From: Actinomycetota bacterium
GTDB lineage: Bacteria > Actinomycetota > Geothermincolia > Geothermincolales > RBG-13-55-18
Assembly: GCA_013178005.1 (NCBI GenBank)
Contig: JABLXL010000027.1
Span: 1 to 46,153, forward strand
Direction of reading: 5' to 3'
Length of the DNA: 46,153 bases
Shown: positions 18,604 to 27,826 of the stretch, piece by piece
How the letters are laid out: each line of letters begins with the position of its first letter
Position numbering within the stretch: position 1 is the first letter of the stretch
The notes under the pieces: model-generated
Told to the model about the DNA's origin: nothing
The model's input: only the letters and a program-made list of their open reading frames with translations
Databases searched by the model: none
Position numbers and translations under genes: made by a program

Positions 18604-19471
18604 GAAAGGTCTCGGCAAGGGCTTGGGCGCGCTCATCTCCAATGGCGCAGCGGCGGAGCAGCCTCGTCACGAGATGCTTCCCATCGACAGCATTAAGCCG
18701 AACTCCGCTCAGCCCCGACGCCGATTCAAGGAGGAGAGCCTGGAGGAATTGGCCGAATCGGTAAGAGAGCACGGCGTGGTTCAGCCTATAATCGTCCGGC
18801 CCTCCGGCACCGGATACGAGATCCTGGTGGGCGAACGCAGGTGGAGAGCGGCACAGATGGCGGGGCTGAAATCGATTCCCGCCGTCATACGTGAAGCCGA
18901 GGCCGCAGAATGCCTGGAGATCGCCCTGGTCGAGAACCTGCACCGGGACGACCTCAACGGCATCGAAGAAGCGACCGCATATCGTCAGCTCATGGAGGAC
19001 TTCGGCCTATCACAGGAAGATATCTCCAGGAAGGTGGGGAAAAGCAGGTCCGCGGTGGCAAACTCGCTGAGGCTCCTTCAACTTCCAGTTGAGGTTCAGG
19101 CAACTGTTGTAGCGGAGGAGATCACCCCGGGACATGCGCGTGCGCTGCTCGCCCTGCAGGGGGATCCATACCAAGCGCTTCTCCTGCAGCGCATCATAGA
19201 CGAGGATCTCTCCGTAAGGCAGACGGAAGAGCTCGTCAGGAGGCGCCTCGGCGGCACTGCGGAGACGGCGTCGAGGGAAAAGCCCGAGTCCCTGGGGGAG
19301 TACGCCGAATTGCTCTCCGCGTCGCTCCGTGCAAAGGTTAAAGTCGTGCGCGGAAAACGCAAGGGCAAGATCATCATCGAGTTCAAGGGAGAAAACGATC
19401 TCCTGCGGCTATTGGAAGAGATGGGGATAAAGGCCGAGCCGGAGGCGGTGGACGCGGACGGCGAAGCTTAA
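18596..19471 (+). CDS. parB: Chromosome-partitioning protein ParB (Spo0J)
   Basis: ParB binds parS and spreads as a CTP-dependent clamp. It has 291 residues. The N-terminal [10 protein letters not shown] segment contacts ParA. The CTPase fold shows [13 protein letters not shown] and [17 protein letters not shown]. The helix-turn-helix [20 protein letters not shown] reads parS, and a C-terminal dimerisation region follows. Two cognate parS sites lie at 16399 and 16490. Confidence 0.98.
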   Translation: MAKKGLGKGLGALISNGAAAEQPRHEMLPIDSIKPNSAQPRRRFKEESLEELAESVREHGVVQPIIVRPSGTGYEILVGERRWRAAQMAGLKSIPAVIREAEAAECLEIALVENLHRDDLNGIEEATAYRQLMEDFGLSQEDISRKVGKSRSAVANSLRLLQLPVEVQATVVAEEITPGHARALLALQGDPYQALLLQRIIDEDLSVRQTEELVRRRLGGTAETASREKPESLGEYAELLSASLRAKVKVVRGKRKGKIIIEFKGENDLLRLLEEMGIKAEPEAVDADGEA

Positions 19472-19485
19472 CAGCGGCGCTGATA

Positions 19486-20424
19486 TTAGGAATATTTTTC
19501 CATAGCAAGAGCCACCAGGCGTTTCACCAGCTCCTTGAAGCCGAGGCCCGCCACCTCTGCCGCCATGGGCAGCAGGCTGGTTTCGGTCATGCCCGGGCTT
19601 ATGTTGAGCTCCAAGACCTGCGGGGTGCCTTCTTCGTCGATGATCATGTCCACGCGGGATACGTTCACGCACCCCAAGGCGCGGTGGGTGCTCAACGCCA
19701 CGTCGATGGCGCGCCGCGTCAGGGTGTCGTCGAGCCTCGCGGGACAGTAATAATCGGTGAGACCGGGAGTATAACGCGACTCGAAATCGAAGAAACCGCC
19801 GCGGGGAACCGCCTCCACCAGGGGAAGAGCCTCGAGCTCGTCGTTGCCGATGATGCTGGCCGCGACCTCGATTCCTTTTACAAACTTTTCCATAATTACC
19901 CGGTCATCGTAATGCAGCGCGGTGCGCACGGCCTCCACAAGCTCATCGTGAGACGGCACCACCCGTATGCCCAGGGCGGACCCCTGGGCCACCGGCTTGA
20001 CCACCAGCGGAAACCCTAACTTCTCGCCCACAGGACGCAACGCGTGCAGCGCGCCCATCTCCTGGAAGGTGGCCTCGCTGAGCACGAAATACGGAGGGGT
20101 CGGTATTCCCTCTCGGCGAAAAACCTCCTTCGACAAGGCCTTGTTGAAGCCAAGCGCGCTGGCAAAAACCCCAGGCCCCGTATAGGGGAAGTCGAGGATC
20201 TCCAGCAGCTCCTGCACCGTGCCGTCTTCCCCGAACTTCCCATGCAGGGCGATGTACACGAGATCGGGTCGCTCCCTGATCAGGGTGGGGACGAGGCTAT
20301 CGTCCACATCGAGGTCCAGCACTTCGTGGCCGAGTTCGGCAAGAGCGCGGGAAACTCGTCTGCCGGAGCGCAGTGAAACGTCCCGCTCCAGGGACCTCCC
20401 GCCCATCAGCACGGCTATGCGCAT
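19486..20424 (-). CDS. ddl: D-alanine--D-alanine ligase
   Basis: This ATP-grasp enzyme makes the D-Ala-D-Ala dipeptide for peptidoglycan precursors. Motifs include MRIAVLMGGRSLERDVSLRS at the N-terminus, ALHGKFGEDGTVQELLE, PLVVKPVAQGSALGI, and near the C-terminus VSRVDMIIDEEGTPQVLELN followed by ISPGMTETSLLP. ATG 20424 with GGGAGG nine bases upstream fits the family N-terminus; the open frame continues to 20460 without purpose. It follows the aminotransferase stop by five bases, so the two are likely co-transcribed. Confidence 0.95.
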   Translation of the reverse strand: MRIAVLMGGRSLERDVSLRSGRRVSRALAELGHEVLDLDVDDSLVPTLIRERPDLVYIALHGKFGEDGTVQELLEILDFPYTGPGVFASALGFNKALSKEVFRREGIPTPPYFVLSEATFQEMGALHALRPVGEKLGFPLVVKPVAQGSALGIRVVPSHDELVEAVRTALHYDDRVIMEKFVKGIEVAASIIGNDELEALPLVEAVPRGGFFDFESRYTPGLTDYYCPARLDDTLTRRAIDVALSTHRALGCVNVSRVDMIIDEEGTPQVLELNISPGMTETSLLPMAAEVAGLGFKELVKRLVALAMEKYS

Positions 20425-20429
20425 GTTTT

Positions 20430-21722
20430 TCAACCTCCCGTCACTTCGCCGGTGCCGCACTCCCCGGGCAACGGACCGATGTCGTAGCCAAGGGCACGGG
20501 CCAGGGACAGCTCGTGCTTTATAACCTTGGAGAGTCGCTTTATGCCCTCGCGGATGGTCTCCTCGTCAGCGTAGCTGAAGTTCAAGCGCATGCAGCACTC
20601 GCCGCCGGCGTACGGGAAGAAGCCGGTTCCGGGCACGTAGGCGACCTTGGCGCTTATGGCGGCGGCGAGCATCTCCGAAGCCTTTATGAAATCCGGCAGG
20701 GTCACCCACACGAAAAGCCCTCCCTGTGGGCGGGTCCACCGGGCGATGCCCCCGAGGTGCTCCTCCAGGGCTTCGAGCATGGCGTCTCGCCTGCCGCGAT
20801 ATATCTCCTTGAGGTGTTCGATCTGGCCGCGCCAGTCCTCGCTGCCGAAGTAGCGGTGCGCCACCATCTGGGTGAAGGTGGAGGAGCAGAGGTCAGCCGA
20901 CTGCTTTGCCAACAGCAGCTTGTCCAGTATGGGATGAGGAGCGGCCACCCATCCGATACGCATGCCGGCCGCGAAGATCTTGGACAGGGTGCCCAGGTAG
21001 ATAACGCGGCCTTCGTCGAGACTGCGCAACGATGGCTCCGGCTCGCCATCGAAACGAAGGAGCCCGTAGGGGTTGTCCTCCACCACCAGGCAATCGTATT
21101 CATGCGCCAGCTCCAGGAGCCGGAAGCGCCGCTCCCTGCTCATGGTGATACCTGCCGGATTATGGAAATTTGGTACCACGTAGATAAACTTCGCGGGCGC
21201 GTCCTTTCCAACAAGCTCGGCGAGCGTTTGTTCGAGGAGGTCCGTCCGCATGCCGTGCTCGTCCATGGCGATGGGGTGGATGTGAGGCTGGTAGCTGAGA
21301 AAGCTGTTCAGAGCCCCCACGTAGCTCGGGGCTTCTGTGATGATGCTGTCCCCGGGATTGATGAATATTTTGGCGATTAGCTCCAGCCCCTGCTGTGCCC
21401 CGTTGGTGATCATGATGTCCTCGGGAAAACAGGGCGTTCCCTCGGCGGCCATTATCTCGACGAGGTTGTGCTTGAGCGGGGCATAGCCGTCGGTGGGGCC
21501 GTATTGCAGCGCCGCGGCGTGGTCGTGCTCCAGCACGCTTCGCACCGTGTTCAGGATTATCTCGGGATCGAAGGCCTGGGTGAAGGGCAGGCCGCCGGCC
21601 AGGCTTATGATGTCGGGACGCGCGGTGACGGAGAGCAGGTCCCGGATCTCGGAGGAGAGCATGCTCGAGGTCCGGTGTGCGTATTGCTCCTCGAAGGGGT
21701 CGAGAGAAAATTTCGGAGACAA
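20430..21722 (-). CDS. PLP-dependent aminotransferase (LysN/MocR-core type)
   Basis: This is a fold-type I class I/II aminotransferase of 430 residues. The PLP-binding lysine is in YLGTLSKIFAAGMRIGW. Other landmarks are ISLAGGLPF, LQYGPTDGYAPL, ITNGAQQGLELI, PNFHNPAGITMS and VEDNPYGLLRF. The closest recognisable group contains 2-aminoadipate and branched-chain/aromatic aminotransferases (LysN-like). No GntR DNA-binding domain is present. Substrate cannot be fixed from sequence. Pairing with ddl suggests nothing specific beyond co-transcription. Confidence 0.88.
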   Translation of the reverse strand: MSPKFSLDPFEEQYAHRTSSMLSSEIRDLLSVTARPDIISLAGGLPFTQAFDPEIILNTVRSVLEHDHAAALQYGPTDGYAPLKHNLVEIMAAEGTPCFPEDIMITNGAQQGLELIAKIFINPGDSIITEAPSYVGALNSFLSYQPHIHPIAMDEHGMRTDLLEQTLAELVGKDAPAKFIYVVPNFHNPAGITMSRERRFRLLELAHEYDCLVVEDNPYGLLRFDGEPEPSLRSLDEGRVIYLGTLSKIFAAGMRIGWVAAPHPILDKLLLAKQSADLCSSTFTQMVAHRYFGSEDWRGQIEHLKEIYRGRRDAMLEALEEHLGGIARWTRPQGGLFVWVTLPDFIKASEMLAAAISAKVAYVPGTGFFPYAGGECCMRLNFSYADEETIREGIKRLSKVIKHELSLARALGYDIGPLPGECGTGEVTGG

Positions 21723-22024
21723 TCTATCACCTCACCAGCGCCGTTGCTTCAGGATAACTCCTTCCATGAATGAAGTATAAAGTATAGCGCGGCTCGTATC
21801 ATGGGGGCAAGGAACGCGTCACGCTGGTCTGGCGGCAATCCATCGGCCCCCGCCGAATAGGCGACGGCGCGGTTAAGAAAGGGCGGGGCGGAGTCGATAA
21901 CTGCTATGCGGGAGCGGGATATATATAATTTGACCGCAACAACCTTGCGTGAGCGCCCGGATCGGGCAGTGAAGACGGGAAGACGAACGATGCGGGAGAT
22001 GAAGGCGGACGCGAAGGCCAGGCG
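21723..22024. other. Divergent spacer between aminotransferase and che cluster
   Basis: About 300 bases without a gene. It should hold promoters for both directions. The one supported element is a sigma-28-like candidate at 21874-21900. An AT patch (GATATATATAATTTG) lies near 21918-21932. Confidence 0.4.
21874..21900 (+). promoter_or_regulatory. Candidate sigma-28 (FliA/SigD) promoter for che genes
   Basis: TAAG at 21874-21877, exactly 15 bases of spacer, then GTCGATAA at 21893-21900. The motility sigma-factor consensus is TAAA, 15 bases, GCCGATAA, so there are two mismatches with perfect spacing. Location 125 bases before cheR fits. Chance occurrence cannot be excluded. Confidence 0.4.
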
Positions 22025-22888
22025 ATGCCGGAGATGATGGACTGTCGAGAAACACGGGATCCGGCAAGCGCCGGCTCAAGCGATCTGGGACTGGATTTGC
22101 TGCTGCGCCAGCTCCACAAGGAGCTGGGCCTAAATCTCAAACAGTACAAGCCCAATTACCTCAAGCGGCGCATAGGGGTTCGCATGCGCGCCACGGGTTG
22201 CGCCGATTACCTGCAGTACCGACAGTACCTCAAACAGCACCCCGATGAAGGCGGGAGGCTGATCAACGACCTCACCATAAACGTGACGGAGTTCTTCCGC
22301 GACCGCGAGGTCTACGAGGCCATAAGGCAGGCAGTGCTGCCCGAGGTGATCTCCTACAAGCGCGGCAGCGGCATGTGGAGCTTGCGTGCCTGGAGCGCCG
22401 GCTGCGCCACAGGGGAGGAGCCGTACTCCCTGGCCATCCTCATCATGGACGCGCTGGTGCGAGAAGGAGACCGTCCGAGATGGGCGGTACGCATCACCGC
22501 CACCGACCTCGACGACAAGGCCCTGGAAAAGGCAAGGGGAGCGCGGTACGAAAGTGTGAGCATTCTCCCGGGGCTGGAAACAGAGGACTATCTTGCCCCC
22601 GTGGAGGGGGGCTATGCCGTGCGCGAGGAGGTCCGCCGCATGGTGAGGTTCCTGCTCCTGGACATCGCCAAGCCGCCTCCCCTGAGGCATCTGGACATCA
22701 TCCTATGCCGCAACGTGCTCATCTATTTCGAGCGCGAAAAGCAATCCCATATAATGGAGATTTTCCACCGTTGCCTGCGCCCCGGTGGCTTCCTGGTGTT
22801 GGGAAAGAGCGAGGCTATCGTGGGAGCTGCCCAGAGGGGATTCGTCCCCTTCCGGCGCAGGGAAAGGATCTATCGCAAGAAGGAATAG
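22025..22888 (+). CDS. cheR: Chemotaxis receptor methyltransferase CheR
   Basis: CheR methylates glutamates of chemoreceptors with S-adenosylmethionine for adaptation. The 287-residue protein has the helical N-terminal domain (LNLKQYKPNYLKRRIGVRM), then INVTEFFRD, the SAM motif WSAGCATGEEPYSLA, ATDLDDKALEKA, and IILCRNVLIYF with GGFLVLGKSE. The ATG at 22025 has a weak ribosome-binding site; ATGs at 22034 and 22037 are alternatives. First gene of the cluster. Confidence 0.96.
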   Translation: MPEMMDCRETRDPASAGSSDLGLDLLLRQLHKELGLNLKQYKPNYLKRRIGVRMRATGCADYLQYRQYLKQHPDEGGRLINDLTINVTEFFRDREVYEAIRQAVLPEVISYKRGSGMWSLRAWSAGCATGEEPYSLAILIMDALVREGDRPRWAVRITATDLDDKALEKARGARYESVSILPGLETEDYLAPVEGGYAVREEVRRMVRFLLLDIAKPPPLRHLDIILCRNVLIYFEREKQSHIMEIFHRCLRPGGFLVLGKSEAIVGAAQRGFVPFRRRERIYRKKE

Positions 22889-23058
22889 CGGCAGGCACCG
22901 GCACGGGGAAGGGAGAAACGCGGGGCGGGGATAAAACTTATATGAACTGGTGCCGAAATACCTTTTAGCGGCGATATCCCCCGGGGGATGGCCGCCCCTT
23001 GGCGGAGGCGGATTTAAGCCGCGGCCCAGGCCTGCTGGAGATGCTGGAGGTACGATTT

Positions 23059-24441
23059 ATGAGCATGTTCTCGGGAGCGGAAAAGAGAGAGGCTGGGGGC
23101 TGGAGGAGTTTGCGTGTGCTGGCCCTCGGGGCTGCGGCACTGTTCCTCGCGCTGGCGCTTGTCTCCGGGATCCTGGGAGTGGTGATGCTTTCCGTGGGCT
23201 CCACGCGCGCCGGCGAGGCGGCCGGGGAGCTGGAGACGGGAGAGGCGAAAGACAAGGTGGATTCCGCCAGGGACTTGCTGGACGGAGCAAGGGTGGCGCT
23301 AATCGTCCTCCTGGCCATCGAGCTTGCGGCCGCGGCGGCGGTAGCGCTCCTCTTCTCTCGCTGGCTGTCCGGCAGCATCAAGAACATGACATGGCAAGTG
23401 CAACAGGTGGCGGCGGGAGACGGCGACCTTACCCGCCAGATAGAGGTGGAGGACAGGCTTACCCTCGGCCCCCTCGCGGATTCCATCAACATGATGATCG
23501 GCGCCCTACGGGGCTCGGTGGCGGAGATCGGCAGGATAGCCGGCGAGCTGAGCAACAGCGCCGAGCAGATGTCGGCGGTTATCCAGCAGATGAACGCATC
23601 CAGCCAGGACATCTCCAGCACCATCGCGCATATCGCCAAGGGTGGCGAGGAGCAGGCGCGGCGCGTTCTGGAGACCTCGCACGCCATGGAGATGATGACC
23701 GCCTCCATGCAGGAGATGGCGGAGAAGGCGGACATGTCGAACCAGGCGGCCATGGAGGCGATCGAGATCGCCCAGAGGGGAGCCGAGGCGGCGGTGGAGA
23801 CGGCCAGCGCCATGGATATCATCCGAGGCGCAGCGGAGACGGTGATGGACGCCAGCACGGGGCTGGAAGAGCGTTTCATGCAGATCGGGATCATCGTCGA
23901 CGTCATCACCAGCGTGGCGGACCAGACCAACCTCCTGGCGCTCAATGCCGCCATTGAGGCGGCGCGCGCGGGGGAACAGGGGCGCGGCTTCGCGGTGGTG
24001 GCCGAGGAGGTGCGCAGCTTGGCGGAGAACTCGCGCAAGTCGGCGGAGCAGATCTCCAACCTCATCCGCGAGATACAGAGCGGTGTCAACCGCATGAGGG
24101 GCAGCATAGACTCCGCCATAGAGCAGGTGAGGGGAGGCACGGAGGTGGTGGAAAAGGCCGGCAGGGCCCTGCAGGAGATAGCGGTCTCCATCCAGACCAC
24201 GTCCCGTTATGCCAGCGAAATAGCGGAAACCACGCGCCGGCAGGTGCTGAGCAACGAGGAGGCCTTGAAGGCCATAACCGAGATCGCCAGCATCGCGGAC
24301 GAGACGGCAGCCTCCTCGGAGGAAGCGTCGGCAACCGTGGAGGAACAGACCGCCTCCATGCAGGAGATGGCCGCGGCCGCGGCGGAGCTGGCAGCGATGG
24401 CGGAAAAGCTCAACCAGCTGGTGAGCGGGTTCAGGGTATAG
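23059..24441 (+). CDS. Methyl-accepting chemotaxis protein without sensor domain
   Basis: Two membrane helices (about residues 18-47 and 77-100) are separated by only ~30 residues, too short for a ligand-binding domain. A HAMP-like region (~100-155) leads to a cytoplasmic signalling rod with the conserved hairpin [20 protein letters not shown] and [21 protein letters not shown] 23059 has GGAGG eight bases upstream and gives 460 residues; a TTG at 22999 is less likely. It may sense membrane state, energy or a partner protein. The paralogue follows 13 bases downstream. Confidence 0.92.
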   Translation: MSMFSGAEKREAGGWRSLRVLALGAAALFLALALVSGILGVVMLSVGSTRAGEAAGELETGEAKDKVDSARDLLDGARVALIVLLAIELAAAAAVALLFSRWLSGSIKNMTWQVQQVAAGDGDLTRQIEVEDRLTLGPLADSINMMIGALRGSVAEIGRIAGELSNSAEQMSAVIQQMNASSQDISSTIAHIAKGGEEQARRVLETSHAMEMMTASMQEMAEKADMSNQAAMEAIEIAQRGAEAAVETASAMDIIRGAAETVMDASTGLEERFMQIGIIVDVITSVADQTNLLALNAAIEAARAGEQGRGFAVVAEEVRSLAENSRKSAEQISNLIREIQSGVNRMRGSIDSAIEQVRGGTEVVEKAGRALQEIAVSIQTTSRYASEIAETTRRQVLSNEEALKAITEIASIADETAASSEEASATVEEQTASMQEMAAAAAELAAMAEKLNQLVSGFRV

Positions 24442-24454
24442 CCGGAGGAACGCA

Positions 24455-25747
24455 ATGAGAGAAACGAGCGGTGGGGCGGGAAACCTGGGGGAGCACGGGC
24501 TTTCGGGCTTGATGTGGAAGACGCTCGCTTCCTTCACGCTTCTGGGCATCGGGGGCAGCATCGGGGTGGCCTATGCGGGGGAGAGGCTTTCTTGGAGCCC
24601 CGCGCTCTCGGGGTTGCTCTTCGGGATCTTGCTGGTGGCGGCGATGGCGGCGGGAGCGGCCGCCTTCCTTTTACGGCAGATGCGGGCGGTGGGCATGCTC
24701 TCTGATCATCTGGAAAAAATCGCCAACAGGGATTTCACCTCGCACGTGGACGAATCGAGGGCGGGTGTCATGCAGGGGTTCGCGCGGGCGTTAAACGACT
24801 TCACGGATTCCATGCGAGGGATCTTGAGGGAGCAGCTTGATGCGGCGGACCAGCTCACCTCGGCCAGCGAAACGATGTCGGGGGTGTCGCGCGAGACCAC
24901 GGAGACGGCCCAGGAGACGGCGAACACCGTGTCACAGCTGGCGCGCGGGTCGGAGGAACAGGTGCACGCCATCGTGCAGGCACAGGCCACGGTGTCAGAG
25001 ATAGTCGAGGAGATAAACCTGGCCGCGGAAAGAAGCCAGGAGGCGAGACAGTACAGCGCCCAGGCACAGGAAACGGTGGAGAAGGGCGTGACCGCGGTGC
25101 GGCGCGCCACCCAGAAGATGGAGCAGATAAAGAAGACCGTGGACGCGTCGGCGATGGCGGTACGGGAACTCGGGGAGCACTCCGCCCAGATCGGGCTGAT
25201 CGTGGACGTCATCACCTCCATCGCGGACCAGACCAATCTTCTGGCGCTCAACGCCGCCATCGAGGCGGCGCGCGCGGGGGAACAGGGGCGCGGCTTCGCG
25301 GTGGTGGCCGGGGAGGTGAGGAACCTCGCCGAGGGTTCGGCCAAGGCCGCCTCGCAGATAGCCAACCTGGTGAGGGAGATCCAGCGCGGCATAGAGCACA
25401 CCATCGAGGGCATGGAAGGGGGAACCCGTGAGGCCGAGGAAGGCAACCTGGTGGTGGCGGAGGCGCAGTACATGCTCCAGGAGATCGACCAGGCCTCGCA
25501 TTCCATCGCGGACAGGGTGTCGTCGATTTACGAGGCCACGCAGCAGATCGCGGAGAAAAGCGGCAAGGTGGTCGAGGTCATGACCTCCATCGCCGGGATA
25601 TCCGAGGAGGCGGCGGCGGCCACCCAGGAGGTATCGGCCTCCATAGAGGAGCAGACCGCGGCCATGCAGGAGGTGACCGCGGCGGCGCAAGAGCTGGAGG
25701 AGATAGCGAACCGGCTGCGCGAGATCCAGCGCGAGTTCAGGATTTAA
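24455..25747 (+). CDS. Second methyl-accepting chemotaxis protein without sensor domain
   Basis: The 430-residue receptor has two membrane helices (about 21-41 and 51-74) joined by under ten residues, so nothing protrudes outside. The signalling tip [20 protein letters not shown] is nearly identical to that of the preceding receptor, while the membrane part differs. Signalling rod and methylation regions are intact. ATG 24455 is preceded by GGAGGA. It probably arose by tandem duplication and forms arrays with CheA and CheW. Confidence 0.92.
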   Translation: MRETSGGAGNLGEHGLSGLMWKTLASFTLLGIGGSIGVAYAGERLSWSPALSGLLFGILLVAAMAAGAAAFLLRQMRAVGMLSDHLEKIANRDFTSHVDESRAGVMQGFARALNDFTDSMRGILREQLDAADQLTSASETMSGVSRETTETAQETANTVSQLARGSEEQVHAIVQAQATVSEIVEEINLAAERSQEARQYSAQAQETVEKGVTAVRRATQKMEQIKKTVDASAMAVRELGEHSAQIGLIVDVITSIADQTNLLALNAAIEAARAGEQGRGFAVVAGEVRNLAEGSAKAASQIANLVREIQRGIEHTIEGMEGGTREAEEGNLVVAEAQYMLQEIDQASHSIADRVSSIYEATQQIAEKSGKVVEVMTSIAGISEEAAAATQEVSASIEEQTAAMQEVTAAAQELEEIANRLREIQREFRI

Positions 25748-25840
25748 GCGCCCGCCGCGTTCGTTGTGGGCGGGTCGCGGTTGGGATATAGTGAGTTCGA
25801 GGCCGTGGCTCGTAGGGTCGCGGCGCAGGAGGAGACGGGC

Positions 25841-26308
25841 ATGGCGAACGAAACCAGACCGGCGGAGGAGATACAACTGGTGGTCTTCAGCCTGGGGCGG
25901 GAGGAATTCGCCGTCGAGGTCACCCAGGTGCGCGAGATCATGCGCATGGAGGAGATCACCCGCATGCCGAAGAGCCCGCATTTCGTGGAGGGCATCATCA
26001 ACCTGCGCGGGCAGATAATCGCGGTGATAGACCTCGCAAAGAGGCTGAATCTGGAAGCCGCGGAAAGGGGCAGCGAGAGCCGCATCATCGTGGTGGAGGC
26101 GGATGACGTCAAGGTGGGCATGATCGTGGACTCGGTTTCGGAGGTGTTGCGCGTGAGCCGGGAGGCGGTGGAGCCGAGTCCCACCCTCGCATCCGACGTA
26201 TCCGCGGCATACCTGCAGGGAGTGGTTAAACAGGACAACAGGTTGATCATCCTGCTGGACCTGACCAAGGTGCTTTCGCTTGACGAAATGGCGAGCCTGG
26301 GGTTCTAG
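25841..26308 (+). CDS. cheW: Chemotaxis coupling protein CheW
   Basis: CheW links receptors to CheA. From ATG 25841 the protein has 155 residues, the family's usual length, and GGAGGAG precedes this start. The CheW fold shows QLVVFSLGREEFAVEVTQVR, MPKSPHFVEGIINLRGQIIA, and VGMIVDSVSEVLRV. An upstream open stretch to 25766 lacks support. Confidence 0.95.
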   Translation: MANETRPAEEIQLVVFSLGREEFAVEVTQVREIMRMEEITRMPKSPHFVEGIINLRGQIIAVIDLAKRLNLEAAERGSESRIIVVEADDVKVGMIVDSVSEVLRVSREAVEPSPTLASDVSAAYLQGVVKQDNRLIILLDLTKVLSLDEMASLGF

Positions 26309-26363
26309 CGCGGCGTATGGGCCTTTTGGCCATGTTGATAGTCTGCAAGGAAAGGAGGAAAGG

Positions 26364-26729
26364 ATGGCGCCGACCGTGCTGATCGTCGACGACGCCCTCT
26401 TCATGCGCATGATGATCAGGGACATCCTGTCCAAAGACGGCTTCGAGGTGGTGGGAGAGGCCGAGAACGGCGTGGAAGCGGTGGAGCGCTTCAAGGAGAC
26501 CAGGCCGGACCTCGTGACCATGGACATCGTCATGCCGGAGATGGACGGCATCGAGGCGGTCAAGCAGATCATGAAGATCGACCCCAATGCGAAGATCCTC
26601 ATGTGCAGCGCTATGGGCCAGCAGCCACTGGTGGTTGAGGCGTTGGAGGCGGGGGCGAAGGATTTCATCATCAAACCCTTCCAGCCCTCGAAGGTTATCG
26701 AGGCGGTGGAAAAGGCCCTCAAGGAATAG
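26364..26729 (+). CDS. cheY: Chemotaxis response regulator CheY
   Basis: A single receiver domain of 121 residues. Phospho-acceptor Asp54 lies in LVTMDIVMPEMDG, the acidic pair is Asp9/Asp10, and the conserved lysine is in FIIKPF. ATG 26364 is preceded by AAAGGAGGAAAGG. Phospho-CheY would act on the flagellar switch; no flagellar genes lie in this window. CheC and CheD further along are its probable phosphatase system. Confidence 0.95.
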   Translation: MAPTVLIVDDALFMRMMIRDILSKDGFEVVGEAENGVEAVERFKETRPDLVTMDIVMPEMDGIEAVKQIMKIDPNAKILMCSAMGQQPLVVEALEAGAKDFIIKPFQPSKVIEAVEKALKE

Positions 26730-26762
26730 GCCGATTCCCCCGCGGGGCTGGAGGTGAATCGC

Positions 26763-27803
26763 TTGTCCCGCAAGATCAGGGTCTTGATCGTCGACGACTC
26801 CGCCCTGGTGAGAAAGCTGATCCGCGACGTGATAGCCGACAGCGACGACATGTTGGTGGTGGGCACCGCTTCCAACGGCGTAGAGGCGATCCGGGCTGTG
26901 ACCGAGCTCGATCCGGACGTGGTGACCATGGACATCCATATGCCCGAGATGGACGGGCTCACCGCGCTGGAATACATAATGCGCAAGCACCCCAGACCGG
27001 TGATCATGCTCAGCGCCCTGGCGCAGAAGGGCGCCACCGCGACCCTTAAGGCACTGGAGCTGGGGGCGGTGGACTTCATAGCCAAGCCCTCGCATTACCC
27101 CTCGGCGGTCAAGGAGGTGCGCGACGAGGTGGTGCTGAAGATAAGGGCGGCCGCGCAGGCGAGCAGAGAGGTCCTCAGGGGCCGCGCCCGCCCCGGCAAG
27201 CGGGCGGCCGCGAAGAAATCCGCCGCGCAATCCGGAGGGAAGGTGGTTATAATCGGGGCCTCGGCGGGAGGGCCGAAGGCGCTGGCGGATATCATGCCGC
27301 GCTTCCCCGCCGACACCCCCGCCGCCTTCGTCATCGTTCAGCACATGCCGGGCGTGTTCACCCGCTCGTTCGCCGGGCGCCTCAACAGCATCAGTGAGAT
27401 ACAGGTCAAGGAGGCGGAGGAGAACGAGCCCCTGCGTCAAGGAGTGGCGCTGGTTGCGCCGGGGGGCAAGGACCTCATCGTGGCCCCCGACCTTCAGGGC
27501 GGGGGAAGGGTGGAGCTTATGGATTCCCAGAACCGCGCCGGGGCATCGCCGCGTATCGACACCACCATGATCACGGCGGCGGAAGTCTACGGCCCGTCGT
27601 CCATCGGCGTGATCATGACCGGCATGGGGTCCGATGGAGCGAGGGGCATGGAGAAGATAAAGAAGAACAGGGGCGAGACTATCGCCCAGGACGAGGAGAG
27701 CAGCCTTGTCTTCGGTATGCCCAAGGTGGCCATAGAGAGGGGATGCGTTGACTGGGTGGTGCCCCTGGAGATGATCCCCGATAAGGTCATGGAGTTGCTC
27801 TAG
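26763..27803 (+). CDS. cheB: Chemotaxis methylesterase CheB
   Basis: CheB removes methyl groups from receptors and deamidates glutamines. An N-terminal receiver domain (Asp57 in VVTMDIHMPEMDG) is joined by an Ala/Lys/Arg-rich linker to the esterase domain. The catalytic triad is visible as GASAGGPKAL (Ser), IVQHMP (His) and MTGMGSDGARG (Asp). I choose TTG 26763 because GGAGG at 26750-26754 sits eight bases upstream; GTG 26754 would lie inside that site. Confidence 0.95.
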   Translation: MSRKIRVLIVDDSALVRKLIRDVIADSDDMLVVGTASNGVEAIRAVTELDPDVVTMDIHMPEMDGLTALEYIMRKHPRPVIMLSALAQKGATATLKALELGAVDFIAKPSHYPSAVKEVRDEVVLKIRAAAQASREVLRGRARPGKRAAAKKSAAQSGGKVVIIGASAGGPKALADIMPRFPADTPAAFVIVQHMPGVFTRSFAGRLNSISEIQVKEAEENEPLRQGVALVAPGGKDLIVAPDLQGGGRVELMDSQNRAGASPRIDTTMITAAEVYGPSSIGVIMTGMGSDGARGMEKIKKNRGETIAQDEESSLVFGMPKVAIERGCVDWVVPLEMIPDKVMELL

Positions 27804-27826
27804 GGCACCCGGAAGGCCGGCGCGGT

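Noticed and set aside
19472-19482. Terminator between parB and ddl
   Set aside because: CAGCGGCGCTG is a short palindrome with a one-base loop that cannot form a proper hairpin, and no clean T-run follows immediately.
24995-27085. 696-codon open frame on the minus strand
   Set aside because: Antisense to the second receptor, cheW, cheY and cheB, all of which have clear motifs. The antisense product has none.
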